The notes: generated from the sequence alone by a model not told the origin. DNA of 64,000 bases from Bombyx mori (GCF_030269925.1 NC_085107.1:14012001-14076000), one strand, 5' to 3'; counted from the stretch's first letter, positions 1 to 12,362 are shown. Numbers and translations: made by a program.

Positions 1-2196
1 CTGCTTAATAATCATCAAATAGATCGGGCTACAGGTCGGATCTGGTGTTAAGTACGTGCCGATGCCAAGATAAACACTGCTAGGTAAATACAGCTACTTA
101 TCATGTGAATACCCAAATATATATAACGGCTATCTCGCCATTTAAATCGGAACGCATCATGGCATGCATGACGTCACAAATCGATACAATAAATCGAACT
201 CTATCTTCAAATTCTTCTAAACAAACTTATACTGTGATTAATAAGTACAGCTAACGTTATCGTAAGTGCTTATTTTGGTGTTAATAAAGTTCCGTAATAC
301 TTAGTAGCTGTATGGTGTACTCAAACTACTCCTGTTGCTTGCGTGGCGCGGCTCATTACCATGAATATAACTTATTCCGGAACAGTGTGCTTAGTGCGAG
401 TTTCTTAACGTTCTAGTAAAAGTTAACCCAATTTTGTATGCAACAACAACATGATAAATAATCATGACACAGAAAATCGAATAGTGTGTTCCAGGCCTAA
501 GGATGAGTTTAGTCCATCGGATCTTATAATATACGCTTAAAACATTTAAATGTTAATCGAGTTTTGTGTCAATTTCGATAATCAAATTATCATCGATCAT
601 GGATTTTATTGTTTAACTGTACTGACAAGAATGTATCGATATGTATGTTAATATTTTACAATTAGAATATTTGACGTTCTACATTTAAAACTAAGTCATT
701 ATGATGAACCGATATTTACAGACATTGCAAGGTTTGATCGCTAATTTATTGTCTTGCTATTGTAAAAATAAACATATTTCATCTAAAATTTTTTGGACTT
801 AGTCTACAGTAGTGTGGATGTTTCTGACCCCAAACGAAATAGATCACAAATACTGTCAACAAATGAGATACATACTCGTATAAGATTATTTTACATGTAA
901 TATGCATTTATTCTCATACTCTCTATGTATTGATTTAGTTATTAATGATGCAATGATCATCTGTAGTTCGTCAGTCACCTTATCATAGTTGATGTTTACA
1001 ATAATATAATAATCTGTATTAAATGAAGCAATCCAAATGTAAATTTAATATCGAATCGCAATCGCAAATATTTTAAACCAATGAGAAACGAATATCTTTC
1101 TTAAATTATTGTCATTTATTTCATCATTGTCCGAATACATTTTTTCAAACATTTTTTAGAGTCACAACTCTTCAAGTATCTATTTATTTTCGCATTAGTA
1201 TTGTTTTCGTTGAAACATATTCGTATAATTTGAATTTCATTAATTACGTTCGATTTAGCAAAAACGTTTCTCGAGCAATTCGACCTTGTTAAATCGTGTT
1301 TCTTTTTTATTTATTTATTTTGCGTCTGTGGAACTGTCAACGTATGTAATCTGTGCATATTTTAAACACACACAAGAAAGAAGGTCGAATTGACGATCTG
1401 GGGTATATTCTTTTAAGTCAAACACTGAATACTGAGGTTTATTTATGTATTTAAAACATAACTTACTTTCAATAATATCTATGAAATCACAAGGAAGTTT
1501 AATTTATACGATAATCCAAATTAAATTCTAAATCTTAATTTCTAAATCTTCTTAATATTTCTAAATCTCTTAATTTCTAAATCTCGGTATGCCTATGATA
1601 TGTAAGTACTATAGGAATTTAATATAGACTAAAAAAATCTTGTTTATTAATATTTTTTAACTTAATCAAAAAATACGTAATACGTTTTCTCAGAATACAT
1701 GGCTTGAATTTTTTCACGAAATTCTCTCCAGAACTAATATCCTTTTACACGTATAGTTCTAGTAACCTTTAGTGTGCATAGAAAAACAGCAATTTAATAC
1801 TCGTACACATAAAGAGACAATATATTGTAATCTATATAACGAACTAGGAAATGAACGGCTGTTAATTTTAAGGTCACTTGTTTTGTACGGGCGCGGTGCG
1901 GTAAGAGTTTACTTTTGAGTGTGCAAGCTTACTAATTTATTAATATAAATTAATGAAGCATTCCATAAAACTATCGCTTAAATTCAACGTTCTTATCGTT
2001 AGATTAGTATGAAACTTTACCGTTGAGTATTTTAAATTTTAAAGTACATGAAAAATTACGTTGTGAAATTGAATAATACACACATACTTGTTTTGATTGA
2101 GAGCTTACTGAACTTGGGTTTTAGTAAAAAAACGGTCTTAGCGCATTATATTGACTGCCTTCATTCATTGTTACAAAAAGTATAATATACATACAT
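1..2196. other. AT-rich intergenic DNA, no gene seen
   Basis: No coding region, RNA gene or recognisable mobile element was identified. The only local structure is a run of short direct repeats of the type 'tttctaaatct' at about 1525-1585. The stretch may be intergenic or part of a large intron of a gene outside the window. Confidence 0.5.
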
Positions 2197-2312
2197 ACAT
2201 TTCAAGGTCTGTGGCGCATTTACGTTGTAGATGTCTATGGGCTACAGTAACCACTTAACACCAGGTGGGCTGTGAGCTCATCCACACATATAAGCAATAA
2301 AAAAAAATTAAA
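2197..2312 (+). mobile_element. Bm1 SINE, 3' fragment
   Basis: This is the last ~115 bp of the Bm1 body, from the 'ggcgcatttacgttgtagat' stretch to 'taagcaataaaaaaaa'. The tRNA-like head and most of the body are missing, as is normal for 5'-truncated retroposition. Confidence 0.85.
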
Positions 2313-3433
2313 AAAATAAAAATACATCAATCAGGTTTTAAGTAATTTCATAATTTTTTTAAGAACTAAATATATGTGCAAAATTAGTTATAGTACGAAT
2401 TGAGTATCTCCCGGACAACAAACACAAATAAAAAAATGGTAATATAGGTCAGTCATAGTTACAACAACAGCTTAAGTTGCCTGTTTTGGATACATCTTCA
2501 AAGCAATGACAGACAGTCTTTACAGTTTTATAAAAGTACGATAGATTTGGTAGATTGAAACAGTTATAAAGTAATTAATACAAGTTTGTAATTAGATAAC
2601 ATGGAAAATTGTAGTTATATCTACCGAACCAGTATAGGTAGGTATCTGTCGGCCGATATACTAATTGATATAGTTACAACACTTCCTATCCTACATGTTA
2701 TTATTTTAATTATAAAATTACCATGAGACTGCGAGTGTTTTGAATAGAGAACGTAATCTTTTAAATTGAATGTTGCCCAACAGGGCAGCAGGTATTTTAA
2801 AGTGAAAATGAATTGAACGCATTCAAAATGAAGAGGAAAAATTATTTTATTTTAAATGCAACTAAAATATGGGAAATGATGTGTACAGATTTTATATATT
2901 AATATACAACATATATGTCCCAAAGTTCAACGATAAGCGGGCACCAAAGAGTGGTGGGCCTGCTAATAACTACTTGAGAAAAAGAACTATATATACCTAT
3001 ATATTGATTTTTGATATTGAGATTTTAAATTACAGAAAAAGTTTGAGATACTTCAGAAATTTACACCACGTAAGACATTTTTAATTATCACGATCACAGT
3101 TTTTCAAATGTTTATGATTTTTTTTGTTTGTTTTATCGGCAACTTAAGTAGAACTGCTATCCACTACAACCCTAAAAGATCCCAGAATGCCATATTTTTT
3201 TTACAGAAAAATCAATCAATATTATTGATTGCTTTAAAACTTTGAGACGATTTTCCGTTCAATCCACTTTCACTCATCGTGATGTAAAAAAAAAGTTTAA
3301 ATAATACGTAATATAAACAAGACTCGTGGTAATTTATAATTTGTACATAATATATAATAATATAAATATAATACATACATTTCGAAACGGATACCTCCGA
3401 TGAGATATTGATACGTTTTTAATATTATATATT
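2313..3433. other. AT-rich intergenic DNA, no gene seen
   Basis: A 71-codon frame at 2869-3084 has no recognisable motif and no homologous look; it is treated as chance. Nothing else was found. Confidence 0.45.
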
Positions 3434-4685
3434 ACTAGCTGACCCGGCAAACGTTGTGTTGCCTTAAATAAGATTTCTAGGAAAATTCTACTGTAGAAAA
3501 AAAACCTCATTTAACCACATAATACCTCATTATAAACAAAAAAAAATATCCAAAAAATTAAAATTAAAAATAAATGTTTGGGGTGGACAACCCTTTTCAC
3601 TTAGGGGTATGAAAAATAGAGAGTAGCCGATTCTCAGACCTACTGAACATACTATTGATACACAAATAAAACCAAAAAAACATGGCTGAAAAATGTATAG
3701 TATTGTAGAGCTCTCAAATTATATATTAAGTGTATAATCTAAGATGTATAGTGAGTAAGTAAAACAGGAGACCGGCTTCGTCCTCATCCCTACTACGTGA
3801 TGTTTGCTGGATGAGTGGTGACACCTGGCGGGGATAGCTGATCAATTGATAGTTGATCAGTAGTCGACCGGCGAGGGCGGGAGATCAAATTAAATAAAAA
3901 AAAAAACATAATTAAAGGAACTTGAAATTATAAACTCTGAATAAGAATTTATCGTACTACAATTATAAAATTTGATTGCCATCTTGCAACCTTATTGCAG
4001 ATCTGTGCATAGAAAAAAAAATATTAATCGGGGTGGAAAAATAGGGGTTGATCATATAAGAGTGAAAATTGAGAGTAATATGATTTTTTTTATTTTAAGT
4101 CATAACAAAATAAAATAAAAAACTTGCCAAAAAAATTAAAGTTTATAATTAACAAATAAAAAATAGCGGTTGATCATAGAGGGGTGAAAAATTGAGAGTA
4201 ACATCAGATTTTTTATTTTAATTCATGACAAAATAAAATTAAAATGAAAATCTTGCCAAAAAAATTAAAGTTTATAATTAACAAATAAAAAATAAGGGTT
4301 GATCATAGAGGGGTGAAAATTTCAGAGTAATATGAATTTTTTTATTCTACGTCATGACAAAATAAAAACAAAATTCTCGCAAAAAAATTTAAAATTTTTA
4401 ATTAGCAATTAAAAAATAAGGGTTGATCGTAGAGGGGTGAAAATTTAGGGTTGTATGTATTTTTATATGCTGTATCATAAAAAAATAGAAATTAAAAATT
4501 TTGTCTAAAAAATAAAAAATAAAATTTAGGGGTTGACTACCCCTAACATTTAGGGGGATGAAAAATAGATGTTGGCCGATTCTCATAGATACCGGATAAG
4601 CACAAAAAATTTCATCAAAATCGGTCAAGCCGTTTCGGAGGAGTATGGCAACGAAAACTGTGACACGAGAATTTTATATATTAGA
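3434..4685 (-). mobile_element. Non-autonomous Helitron-like element with internal tandem repeats
   Basis: Read on the minus strand, the element starts with TCTAATATATAAAATTC and ends with GCCGGGTCAGCTAG followed by T. This matches the 5'-TC and CTAG-3' ends of Helitrons, the rolling-circle transposons. A 'ccgatt...' / 'cggcttgaccgattttga' block near the 5' end is typical of non-autonomous arthropod Helitrons. Inside are at least four tandem copies of a ~122-129 bp unit (anchored by 'ggttgatcat'). A GC-richer segment at about 3770-3885 is unlike the rest. No Rep or helicase frame is present, so it depends on an autonomous element elsewhere. The family name was not determined. Confidence 0.7.
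4040..4545. repeat. Tandem repeat inside the Helitron-like element (~125-bp units)
   Basis: The phrase 'gttgatcat' (last copy 'gttgatcgt') followed by 'agaggggtgaaaat' recurs at about 4050, 4172, 4301 and 4425, giving periods of roughly 122, 129 and 124 bp. A fifth degenerate unit begins near 4530. Each unit also carries a 'cat(g/a)acaaaataaaa' segment. Confidence 0.8.
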
Positions 4686-5093
4686 TAATAACAACTTTGT
4701 CATAATTTATTCCTATTCATCATTTCGATACATGAACTTTGAGGAGCCTCAACAATTAATATTCTGATAAAAAACCATTTAATTACATAAAAACTAATTC
4801 CTCCGCAGAGTTTTATATTAATTTATATAGATAATCTGTTTAATGAAAGGCACAAGCAAACTTAGTCTTAAACAGCTTCACATTAAGGTTAGATTTTCGT
4901 CGACTATGCAGCTACACAGAAATACTTTGGTTGTACCGCCGGAAACGAGAACTCGATTGAAAGGCTAGAGGTCAGGTGGAAGGGAAAAAAACGTGAGGCA
5001 TTTCCACAAATCGCTGGACTGATTAAATTATCTGCGAGGGCTATCGAATTTGATCCAGAGCTCTCGCAGGGTCCTTAGAAGACATAAAGATAC
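4686..5093. other. Intergenic DNA, no gene seen
   Basis: No coding or repeat feature was recognised between the Helitron-like element and the Bm1 copy. Confidence 0.4.
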
Positions 5094-5510
5094 GTCGTCG
5101 TGGCCTAAAGGATAAGACGTCCGGTGTATTCGTATCGAGCGATGCTCCAGTGTTCGAATCTCAGGCGGGTACCAATTTTTCTAAAGAAATACGTACTTAA
5201 CAAATATTTACGATTGACTTCAACGGTGAAGGAATAACATCGTGTAATAAAAAATATAATTTGCGTAATTACTGGTGGTACGACCTCTTGTGAGTCCGCA
5301 CGGGTAGGTACCGCCAGCCCGCCTATTTCCGCCGTGAAGCAGTAATGCGTTTCGGTTTGAAGGGTGGGGCAGCCGTTGTAACTATACTGAGACCTTAGAA
5401 CTTATATCTCAAGGTAGGTGGCGCATTTACGTTGTAGATGTCTATGGGCTCCAGTAACCACTTAACACCAGGTGGGCTATGAGCTCGTCCATCCATCTAA
5501 GCAAAAAAAG
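5094..5510 (+). mobile_element. Bm1 SINE, full length with tRNA-like head and target duplication
   Basis: Bm1 is the abundant silkworm SINE, copied by LINE machinery. This copy has the tRNA-derived head with a Pol III A-box-like 'tggcctaaaggataag' (5101-5116) and B-box-like 'gttcgaatc'. The body with 'tggtggtacgacctcttgtg' follows, then an A-rich tail. 'aaagatac' occurs immediately before the element (5086-5093) and again at its 3' end, a plausible target-site duplication of a relatively young insertion. Confidence 0.9.
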
Positions 5511-6195
5511 ATACATCGTTGTAGCTGCGATGTCCAATCTAAAAACAATAACGACAACAGAAACCCATCGCGTAAGGCTCGATTACTACAGAAACGACCA
5601 TTTTAACAAGAAAGGCCAGCTAAGAAGAAAAATAGGTCTTATTTATCCCACACGTATGTATTATATAGAGTTTTTTTAAGTTATACAAAACACTTCGCAT
5701 ACTTTTCAATTAAATTCATTGGTAATAAATTATTAATTGGCATTGAGTTATGGTTATAATTGCCCGTGCACTATTCAACATGAGGTTACACAATCAAATA
5801 AAACCAAACGAACGTTCGCAATACCAAATCTGGCTTAAAACTAAACCTAAATATCAAAGGACAAGAACTGCAATTATTTATGTTTGACTCTTAAAAAATT
5901 GTTTCAAAATAAAAAAAAGTATGGCCTATAACTAAACTAAACTTAAATATCAAAGGACAAAAGAACTGCAATTATTTATGTTGACTCTTAAAAGATTGTT
6001 TCAAATAAATAAAAAAATTAAAAACATTGCTTAGAGTCGGCACGTTTGCCCTACATTTCTCCTAAAACAGCGTAATCATCGATAAAAACTTTAAGCTGTT
6101 TTACGAATCGTTCGTTGTTACACATTCAATTAAAACTAAACGGAAAGAAAACTGTTAAACTTACTTAAAAATCTTTTTTTTTTATGATTGAAAGA
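5511..6195. other. Intergenic DNA containing a tandem duplication
   Basis: No gene was seen; a 66-codon frame at 5479-5679 overlaps the SINE tail and is chance. The only structure is the direct duplication listed separately. Confidence 0.4.
5833..6020. repeat. Direct duplication, two ~96-bp units
   Basis: The segment containing 'atatcaaaggacaa' and 'gaactgcaattatttatgt' occurs twice, at about 5851 and 5947. The two units are about 90 percent alike by eye, including 'gactcttaaa(a/g)attgtttcaaa'. This is a local tandem duplication of non-coding DNA. Confidence 0.8.
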
Positions 6196-6514
6196 TTACT
6201 TGTGACCCGAAGGCCTTTCCAGTTTCACCAGGACAGGTGGGCGAGCAAAGGCTCAGCCAGGAGGGGTGGGACATAAAAATCTAAATCCAGATTGTATAAG
6301 TACTATCGTATCTTAAAATTGTTTATTTCGTTAAAAACTATTTTAGTTAATTCTTGAACAACATTTTTTTAGCTGTAGTGTAATGTTGCTCTTATCATAC
6401 GACGTTTTACTTTCATTGAGTATTTCGTGTACATAAAACTTAAGTAAACAAAATGGTTTGTAAATTTTTATAACTTCCTCTGCTTCAGATCACTATTGAC
6501 TACGAATACTTGGT

Positions 6515-6594
6515 GCTCATTTAGCCCATTGAGTTTCTCGCCGGATCTTCTCAGTGGGTCGCGTTTCCGATCCGGTGGTAGATTCTGCGAAGCG
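6515..6594 (+). mobile_element. LINE-type 3' region ('repeat R3'), upstream half
   Basis: R3 is a label used here for a repeat seen several times in the window (also 13.7, 18.2, 19.2, 46.5 and 46.8 kb). It is marked by 'ctcgccggatcttctcagtg', 'ctcttgctaggg' and 'agcctctcaaggctatcag', and ends in poly(A), so it looks like a non-LTR retrotransposon tail. This half is cut at 'gattctgcgaagc' by the SINE that follows; the downstream half resumes near 6825. Confidence 0.65.
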
Positions 6595-6820
6595 GGTTCG
6601 AATCCCGCCAAGGGAAGATATTTGTATGATAAATATAAATGTCTTTTCCAGGGTTATGGATGTATATTAAATATATGTATGTGTATAATAAAAATATTAC
6701 ATTTATTTTCCGTTATCTGGTACCTGTAACACAAGTTCTTTACGAACTTATCACGGGACCAGTTAACGTGGCGTGATTGTTAGTAAATATTAAATATATT
6801 AAAAAAAATATTAAATATAT
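6595..6820 (+). mobile_element. tRNA-derived SINE fragment (not Bm1) nested in repeat R3
   Basis: The segment starts at a perfect Pol III B box, 'gggttcgaatcccgc', then has a body containing 'gtacctgtaacacaagttc' and 'cttatcacgggaccag', a pattern known from lepidopteran tRNA-derived SINEs. The A box is missing, so it is 5'-truncated. It lies exactly between the two halves of an R3 LINE tail, so it inserted into that older element. The exact 3' end is uncertain because of AT-rich sequence. Confidence 0.6.
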
Positions 6821-6960
6821 TGCTCTTGCTAGGACTAGCTAGGGTTAGCAACACTCCCGGTTTGAGCTTCGTGAGCTCACCTATACGCTAAGGTAACGCT
6901 GATATAGCCTCTCAAGGCTATAAGCATTAGTAGGAAAGCATTAGTAGAAAAATAGTAGCC
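6821..6960 (+). mobile_element. LINE-type 3' region ('repeat R3'), downstream half
   Basis: It resumes at 'gctcttgctaggac' and runs through 'gagctcacctatacgctaagg' to 'cctctcaaggctat'. Together with 6515-6594 it reconstitutes one contiguous R3 tail interrupted by a SINE. Confidence 0.6.
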
Positions 6961-7129
6961 TACAGACACTACAAAATAAAAATAGGATGTACAAAAACCA
7001 AATTAATTTATTGATATTCACTGTGAAGTTTGATAATGATTGTTGGAGCAAATAAATCCATAACAAAAAAAAACATTGAATATTTGTAACAATTAGGTAA
7101 ATCATACAATCTATGTCACATACTTATTG

Positions 7130-7212
7130 AGTGAACTCCGTGAGCTCACCTACACGTCAAGGAGAAGCTGAAATAGCCTCTCAAGGCTATCAGCATAGAG
7201 AGGAAAAAAAAG
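7130..7212 (+). mobile_element. R3 LINE tail fragment
   Basis: It contains 'gtgagctcacctacacgtcaa', shortened here to the diagnostic 'gagctcacctac', then 'cctctcaaggctatcagc' and an A-rich end. It is a second, separately truncated copy close to the first. Confidence 0.6.
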
Positions 7213-8993
7213 GTGCTCTTTGCCCGGCCAGACGTGCTTTAGTTCTTGACAAATGAACTTACACACATACTTTATATATTCCGTTTCAAATAATGTAACG
7301 ATAATATAAGTAATATAAACGAAATAAAAGTGCAAAACAAAATCGGATTTGCGTGTATAAAGTTCAATAAAATTAATTAAGGAATCGTAAATTTATTCAA
7401 ATTTCTAAATGGAAGTCGATTTATTCAGCGCTATTGGCTGAGCTGCATGCAAATTAAGTTGCGGTGTAGCGGGAATACTAATTATTTTACTAATGTAAGC
7501 GTATTAGTATTTTCGACTAAGATAAGCAATCAAATTGTTTTCTTACCATTGAAATGAATATTACTTACTAATTTTCTTAACTATGAACGAATTAGTCCTT
7601 TTATTTGTTATGTTTTATTCGTTTATTATTATTTATTTATTTTACTATACACAGAAACCTTCTACTATTTGTTCTAGTGTCAGTGTCAGAAAAAAAAATA
7701 TTGTTTCAGTAAAGCAATAAATATCTTAAGAATGTTCGAAAATAACAGCGAGATACCCAGAAGAGAATTTTTTATAAAGCCATTGAATTTTTTAATCAAG
7801 ATTTAATAACAAAGCGTTTCCTAAACCATCGCGGTTTGGGAACATTTTTGTATAATATCTACAATCAAATTAAAAGGCCAAGTGCGTTGTTTACCCTCTC
7901 CTTGCTTGTTGCATAACCATTGTCATAACACTTTTATTGGTATACAAATTGCATAAGAGAACTTCAACAGGTTCTGTCAGTACACCGCACCTCAGTTGGT
8001 CTGCTGTTACGGTTTACACTCCTGTCAGAATTAATCATTTTACTCGTAAAAGAGAACCGTTTATTAATCAACTTGTAGATAATCTGATATTGATTTTAAT
8101 ATAATTTTTTTTAACATAATACTTTATACGAATTACGTTATTGTACTTTTGTGTTCCCATCGCAAAGCTCTATTATGAGTGTAAGCAATTATTAGTTATA
8201 ACTATATATTGTAGGCTTTAAAGATGGAGAGTTAATGAATTCTCAAGCTATTGTTTTATGAAAATAAAACTTTCGCTTCGTAAGCCGTGGTCATTGTCAC
8301 GATGACTTAAACCGCCTCCATAGACAGTACAATGTGTGTTGCGAGATTTTTCTTGAATAAATTACAAATAAACCAATGTCATGCTTCGAATTTCGGTTCG
8401 CGTGAGCGTTACTATTTTGATACCGCGCATTTCAAGACAATATTAACATCGAATTGATTATACAATTCGTTATTTATTTAAGATTTTTTTACGTTATTGT
8501 TTGATTGAGTTAAAAATAAGTGAATTTTGTGTGTAAATGTGTAATAATATAATACGCAGCTTTGATAAGCACAAGGCACGTAGAACGTGAACGCGAAAAT
8601 ATAATTTTAGTAACTTCTTAAGTAAAAAAGACTAGATTATAACTTCTTTAAGTTATAAATAGTACTCATGTGCTAAGCTCATGGTTTCCTAGACCGGCAA
8701 TGTACAGCGAAGTGGTGGTAGCAGCGTGCCACAAGACCAATGAACTTGTGAGCCGTACTTTTGCCCGGAGTGTGAGGAGTGAAATTATATTGTTAATTGT
8801 TTTATTCTATTCATAATTGGTTACTTTCGGTTTAAATGTATAACAACGGTAGTTTAAAAACCGTTTAATAACCATAAAAGTATACAAGTTGACTTCTCCA
8901 AAACAAGTCTTCTGAATTCTCATTTCATTCCTAACATTTCACTGGGCCCTTATTTTATCTAATACCACCTCACCTCCTTTCTTTCCATTTCGT
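7213..8993. other. AT-rich intergenic DNA, no gene seen
   Basis: No supported coding, RNA or mobile-element feature was found over about 1.8 kb. Confidence 0.45.
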
Positions 8994-9130
8994 TTTTTTT
9001 TTTATTGCTTAGTTGGGTGGACGAACTCACAGCCCTCCTATTGTTAGGTGGTTACTGGAGCCCATAGACATCTACAACGTACATGCGCCACCCACCTTGA
9101 GATATAAGTTTTAAGGTCTCAAGTATCATG
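8994..9130 (-). mobile_element. Bm1 SINE, 3' fragment
   Basis: A reversed copy begins at its poly(A) tail (poly(T) on this strand). It covers 'attgcttagttgggtggac' to 'ggtctcaagtat' and then breaks off. Confidence 0.85.
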
Positions 9131-10290
9131 CAACTCCACCGAAAAAAAGTAGTCGAAGAAGCTGTGGATCAGCTTTTATCATTTTTTGAACTGCGCGGCG
9201 TAAAAGTAACATAAAACAAATACATGTTGTTTTCTGAATGTCGTTTTGAAATGTTAGAAATCACCGGCACTACATTCCGTCTTCATTGACGGGAACAGTA
9301 ACTCTACAGTCGTTACTTTCCTTGACCAATCGGTGCTTTGGACAGACGACGAGGTTGCGTAAAACACAAACTTCAACTCGTTTGCAACTGATTTGTGGCC
9401 ACTAAAATGTAGTTCGCTTACACGGAAGCGGCGCTCGATATCAATATCTGCAAGTTAGGTAATATAGGGCAAGAACTGGTGCGGCTAAATGCCAACTGTA
9501 TGCATTCCAACGTATTGCATTCAAATACGATCAGGCTGTCCCTTCCGCGGATAGAGGTTGAACCGCTTTCATTACTTAAAACAAAAAAGCAATCTGTATC
9601 GTACGTATGATTTTAATCGTATTTTGGTTCATTTGAATAAGGATTATGAATGGAGTTATCAACAGCTGTTCTATCTCATCGAAACGAAGTACTTAAAATT
9701 TAATAAATCTCAACTACTTTGTAACGTAACGGTAGCATTAATTGTAAATTAATTACGGACAATAATGAATAAATAACAAAATTACGTGTAAAAATATTTC
9801 ATACCGATAATTATTCTTATCAACTATTATTACGCAAAATGAATGCATTCATTCGATTGTGCTCAAACGATATATTAACAGTCTTGCATACAAAATTGCT
9901 ATTATTGATTATTCTTATAAAAATTTTAGTCGGGCCATAAAATCTTCAAATAAAAGTATAACTAATATTTTTATTATTTAGAAACATGTCAAACTTTTTG
10001 ACATATTTTTTTCTTTGACAATTCAAATACTTATGGACGACGTGAAACTTTCTAACATTGAAACTTAAAAAGGTTCTAGTGTGCGAATAATTAGAAATAG
10101 GAAGTAAGAATAATCACTAGAGAGACTTACGTGGAATGATTTGTGGAGTGTAATGAAAGTGTGGGGAAATCCTAATCGCATATGCACGACTCCCAGAACA
10201 GCGGGCGTTACAGAATTCTCTAGGGACTATCATAGACGACTAATTGTTTACTGTCGACTTGTTATGTAACACAATCGGCTCGATTATGAT
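9131..10290. other. Intergenic DNA, no gene seen
   Basis: A 64-codon frame at 9558-9752 shows no recognisable motif and is treated as chance. No repeat was identified. Confidence 0.4.
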
Positions 10291-10537
10291 TTTTACTGGT
10301 GGTAGGACCTCTTGTGAGTCCGCACTGGCCGCCCACACCCTGCCTATTTCTGCCGTGAAGCAGAAATGCGTTTCAGTTTGAAGGGTGAGGCAGCCGTTAT
10401 AACTATACTTGAGACCTTAGAACTTATATCTCAAGGTGGGTGGCGCATTTACGTTGTAGATGTCTATGGGCTCCAGTAACAACTTAACACCAGGTGGACT
10501 GTGAGCTCGTCCACCCATCTCAGCAATAAAAAAAAAG
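10291..10537 (+). mobile_element. Bm1 SINE body, head missing
   Basis: It runs from 'actggtggtaggacctcttg' to 'cagcaataaaaaaaaa', the whole body without the tRNA-like part. Confidence 0.9.
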
Positions 10538-10871
10538 TCTCGATACGGTCTGAAATTAATTGTATTTTCTTTTTTCAGTTTTCCTTCATTAGAGTTACTC
10601 AATATGCAGTATACTCAATATATACGAAATTCATGTTGTAATATCTAAATATGTCGAGTTCAATCACTATTTTATATTAAGTACCCGGCTGCAGCAATCA
10701 CTACCGCCAGCCCATAGACTAGACTCGGAAATAGGGCTTCAACAAGATATCTATCTACACTTACCATTAAAAAAACTCATATTCAGATCCACTCCATTTG
10801 AATAACGGAATATCTAATTACTGCTCTGCCTTTTACTCGCGTTTCAAAACTAATCCTGATCTCTCTGATAA

Positions 10872-11283
10872 AATTAAAAAAAATTATTGCTTAGATTGGT
10901 GGACGAGCTCACAGCCCACCTGGTGTTAAGTGGTTACTGGAGCCCATAGACATCCACAACGTAAATGCGCCACCCAACTTGAGATATAAGTTCTAAGGTC
11001 TCAAGTATAGTTACAACGGCTGCCCCGCCCTTCAAACCGAAACGCATTACTGCTTCACGGCAGAAATAGGCAGGGTAGTGGTACCCACCCGCGCGGACTC
11101 ACAAGAGGTCCTACCACCAGTAATTACGCAAATTATAATTTTGCGGGTTTCGTTTTTATTACACGATGGTATTCTTTCACCGTGGAAATCAATCGTGAAC
11201 ATTTATTGAGTACGTATTTCATTAGAAAAATTGGTACCCGCCTGAGATTCGAACACGACGTCTTATCCGTTAGACCACGACGT
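10872..11283 (-). mobile_element. Bm1 SINE, near full length with deletion in the tRNA-like head
   Basis: The complete body and head are present in reverse. In the head, the A-box side ('gataagacgt') is joined almost directly to the B box ('gttcgaatctc'), having lost about 25 bp relative to the copies at 5094 and 51581. The Pol III promoter spacing is therefore abnormal. Confidence 0.85.
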
Positions 11284-11925
11284 CTTCAAAATTGCAATTC
11301 AATACAATAAATACCAAAATACTTTTATATATCACTTTAAATAAAAGTATCATCTGTGGCAATTAAATAACACCTTAGCGGTACTTGCACCGCCGGAGGC
11401 ATTTTGTGAAGGTAACAAAGGTGTTCTGGTGTTCAATCTAATCTTTCTATTTTTGGTGCATACTCGTGTTGACCAATAAATAGGACGACGACAACGAATA
11501 AATAAACATGAATATGTAGTTCGCTCGCGTAAGCCATATTTTGTTGTCAATCATTTATCTCGACCAGATATTTAATGGACCGTGAATTGAACAAACAAGT
11601 AGGTACATAATCAGACTACATCAGAGTATAATTCGTAAAATAAACTTTGAGCGCAAAGCATATAAGACATATATATAGAAATTTTATAGAGAAAGCTAAA
11701 CACTTGTTTTAATAGATATGCTTGTACAAAGAGCTGATCTCTTAAAATCGAATCAAAGTTTTATTTTGGAAAATTGTTTAACACAGAACTGAAAGGAAAA
11801 ATTATAAAGAAAAATTATACGCAACTCATTAACTTACACTTCGAGATAACAAACACTACGATTACTCCGTGACATTAACTTGAAATAACAATTAATTTTA
11901 TTAAAGTCCCCATGGTTATATTTGG
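11284..11925. other. Intergenic DNA, no gene seen
   Basis: A 66-codon reverse frame at 11350-11550 has no recognisable features. Confidence 0.4.
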
Positions 11926-12110
11926 TAATACGCCTAAACGACGTTCTACCTGACGGTGAGTGGTTATAGTCGCTCATGGAAGTAAATAATACCAAAAATA
12001 CAAGCCGCCGTCACCGTTGAATTCTCTCCGTACAAATCATTTGAAGAAAGACATGTCATAGGGGAAAGAAAACAGCGAGTAGAATTAATTACAAAGCCGG
12101 ATGGTACACG
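11926..12110 (-). mobile_element. CR1/Jockey-like LINE 3' end ('repeat L1'), outer part
   Basis: It matches, with decay, the LINE tails at 32.8 and 44.0 kb: 'cctgacggtgagtggtta', then 'tttgaagaaagacatgtcat' and 'caaagccggatggtacacgg'. These encode the end of a reverse transcriptase read on the minus strand. The match stops at about 12110, where a different LINE intervenes, and resumes near 12371. Confidence 0.7.
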
Positions 12111-12121
12111 GCAAAAAAAAA

Positions 12122-12362
12122 CTTAGAAAACGTCTTCTTCTTTTTCTCCACTTTATCCCACTAGGTGGGGTCGGCATTAATGGGATGGGTCTAGATGGGT
12201 TTGGCACAGCTAATTTTTCTCATCCGTTCTCTTCTATCAGCCGTCATCTCAACACTCACTCCTCTCTCTCTCATACCGTCATTCACACACTCCATCCATG
12301 TCTTCTTTGGTCGACCTCTTCCCCCTCTACCTTGCACTACCATTTCCATACATCTCCATAGA
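12122..12362 (-). mobile_element. RTE-like LINE C-terminal fragment, nested in another LINE
   Basis: On the minus strand a frame reads ...RGRPKKTWMECVNDGM... followed by ...VEMTADRRERMRK..., the pattern (GRPKKxW ... DR..WR) typical of the C-terminal end of RTE-type non-LTR retrotransposon proteins. The following stretch reads 'cccacctagtgggataaagt', a common 3' region of this type. The fragment splits the CR1/Jockey-like LINE tail. Confidence 0.7.

Noticed and set aside
4398..4628. 76-codon minus-strand frame
   Set aside because: It lies within the Helitron-like element, is very AT-rich and resembles no protein.
5101..5170. Possible tRNA gene
   Set aside because: A and B boxes are present but belong to the Bm1 SINE head, and no proper acceptor stem is formed.
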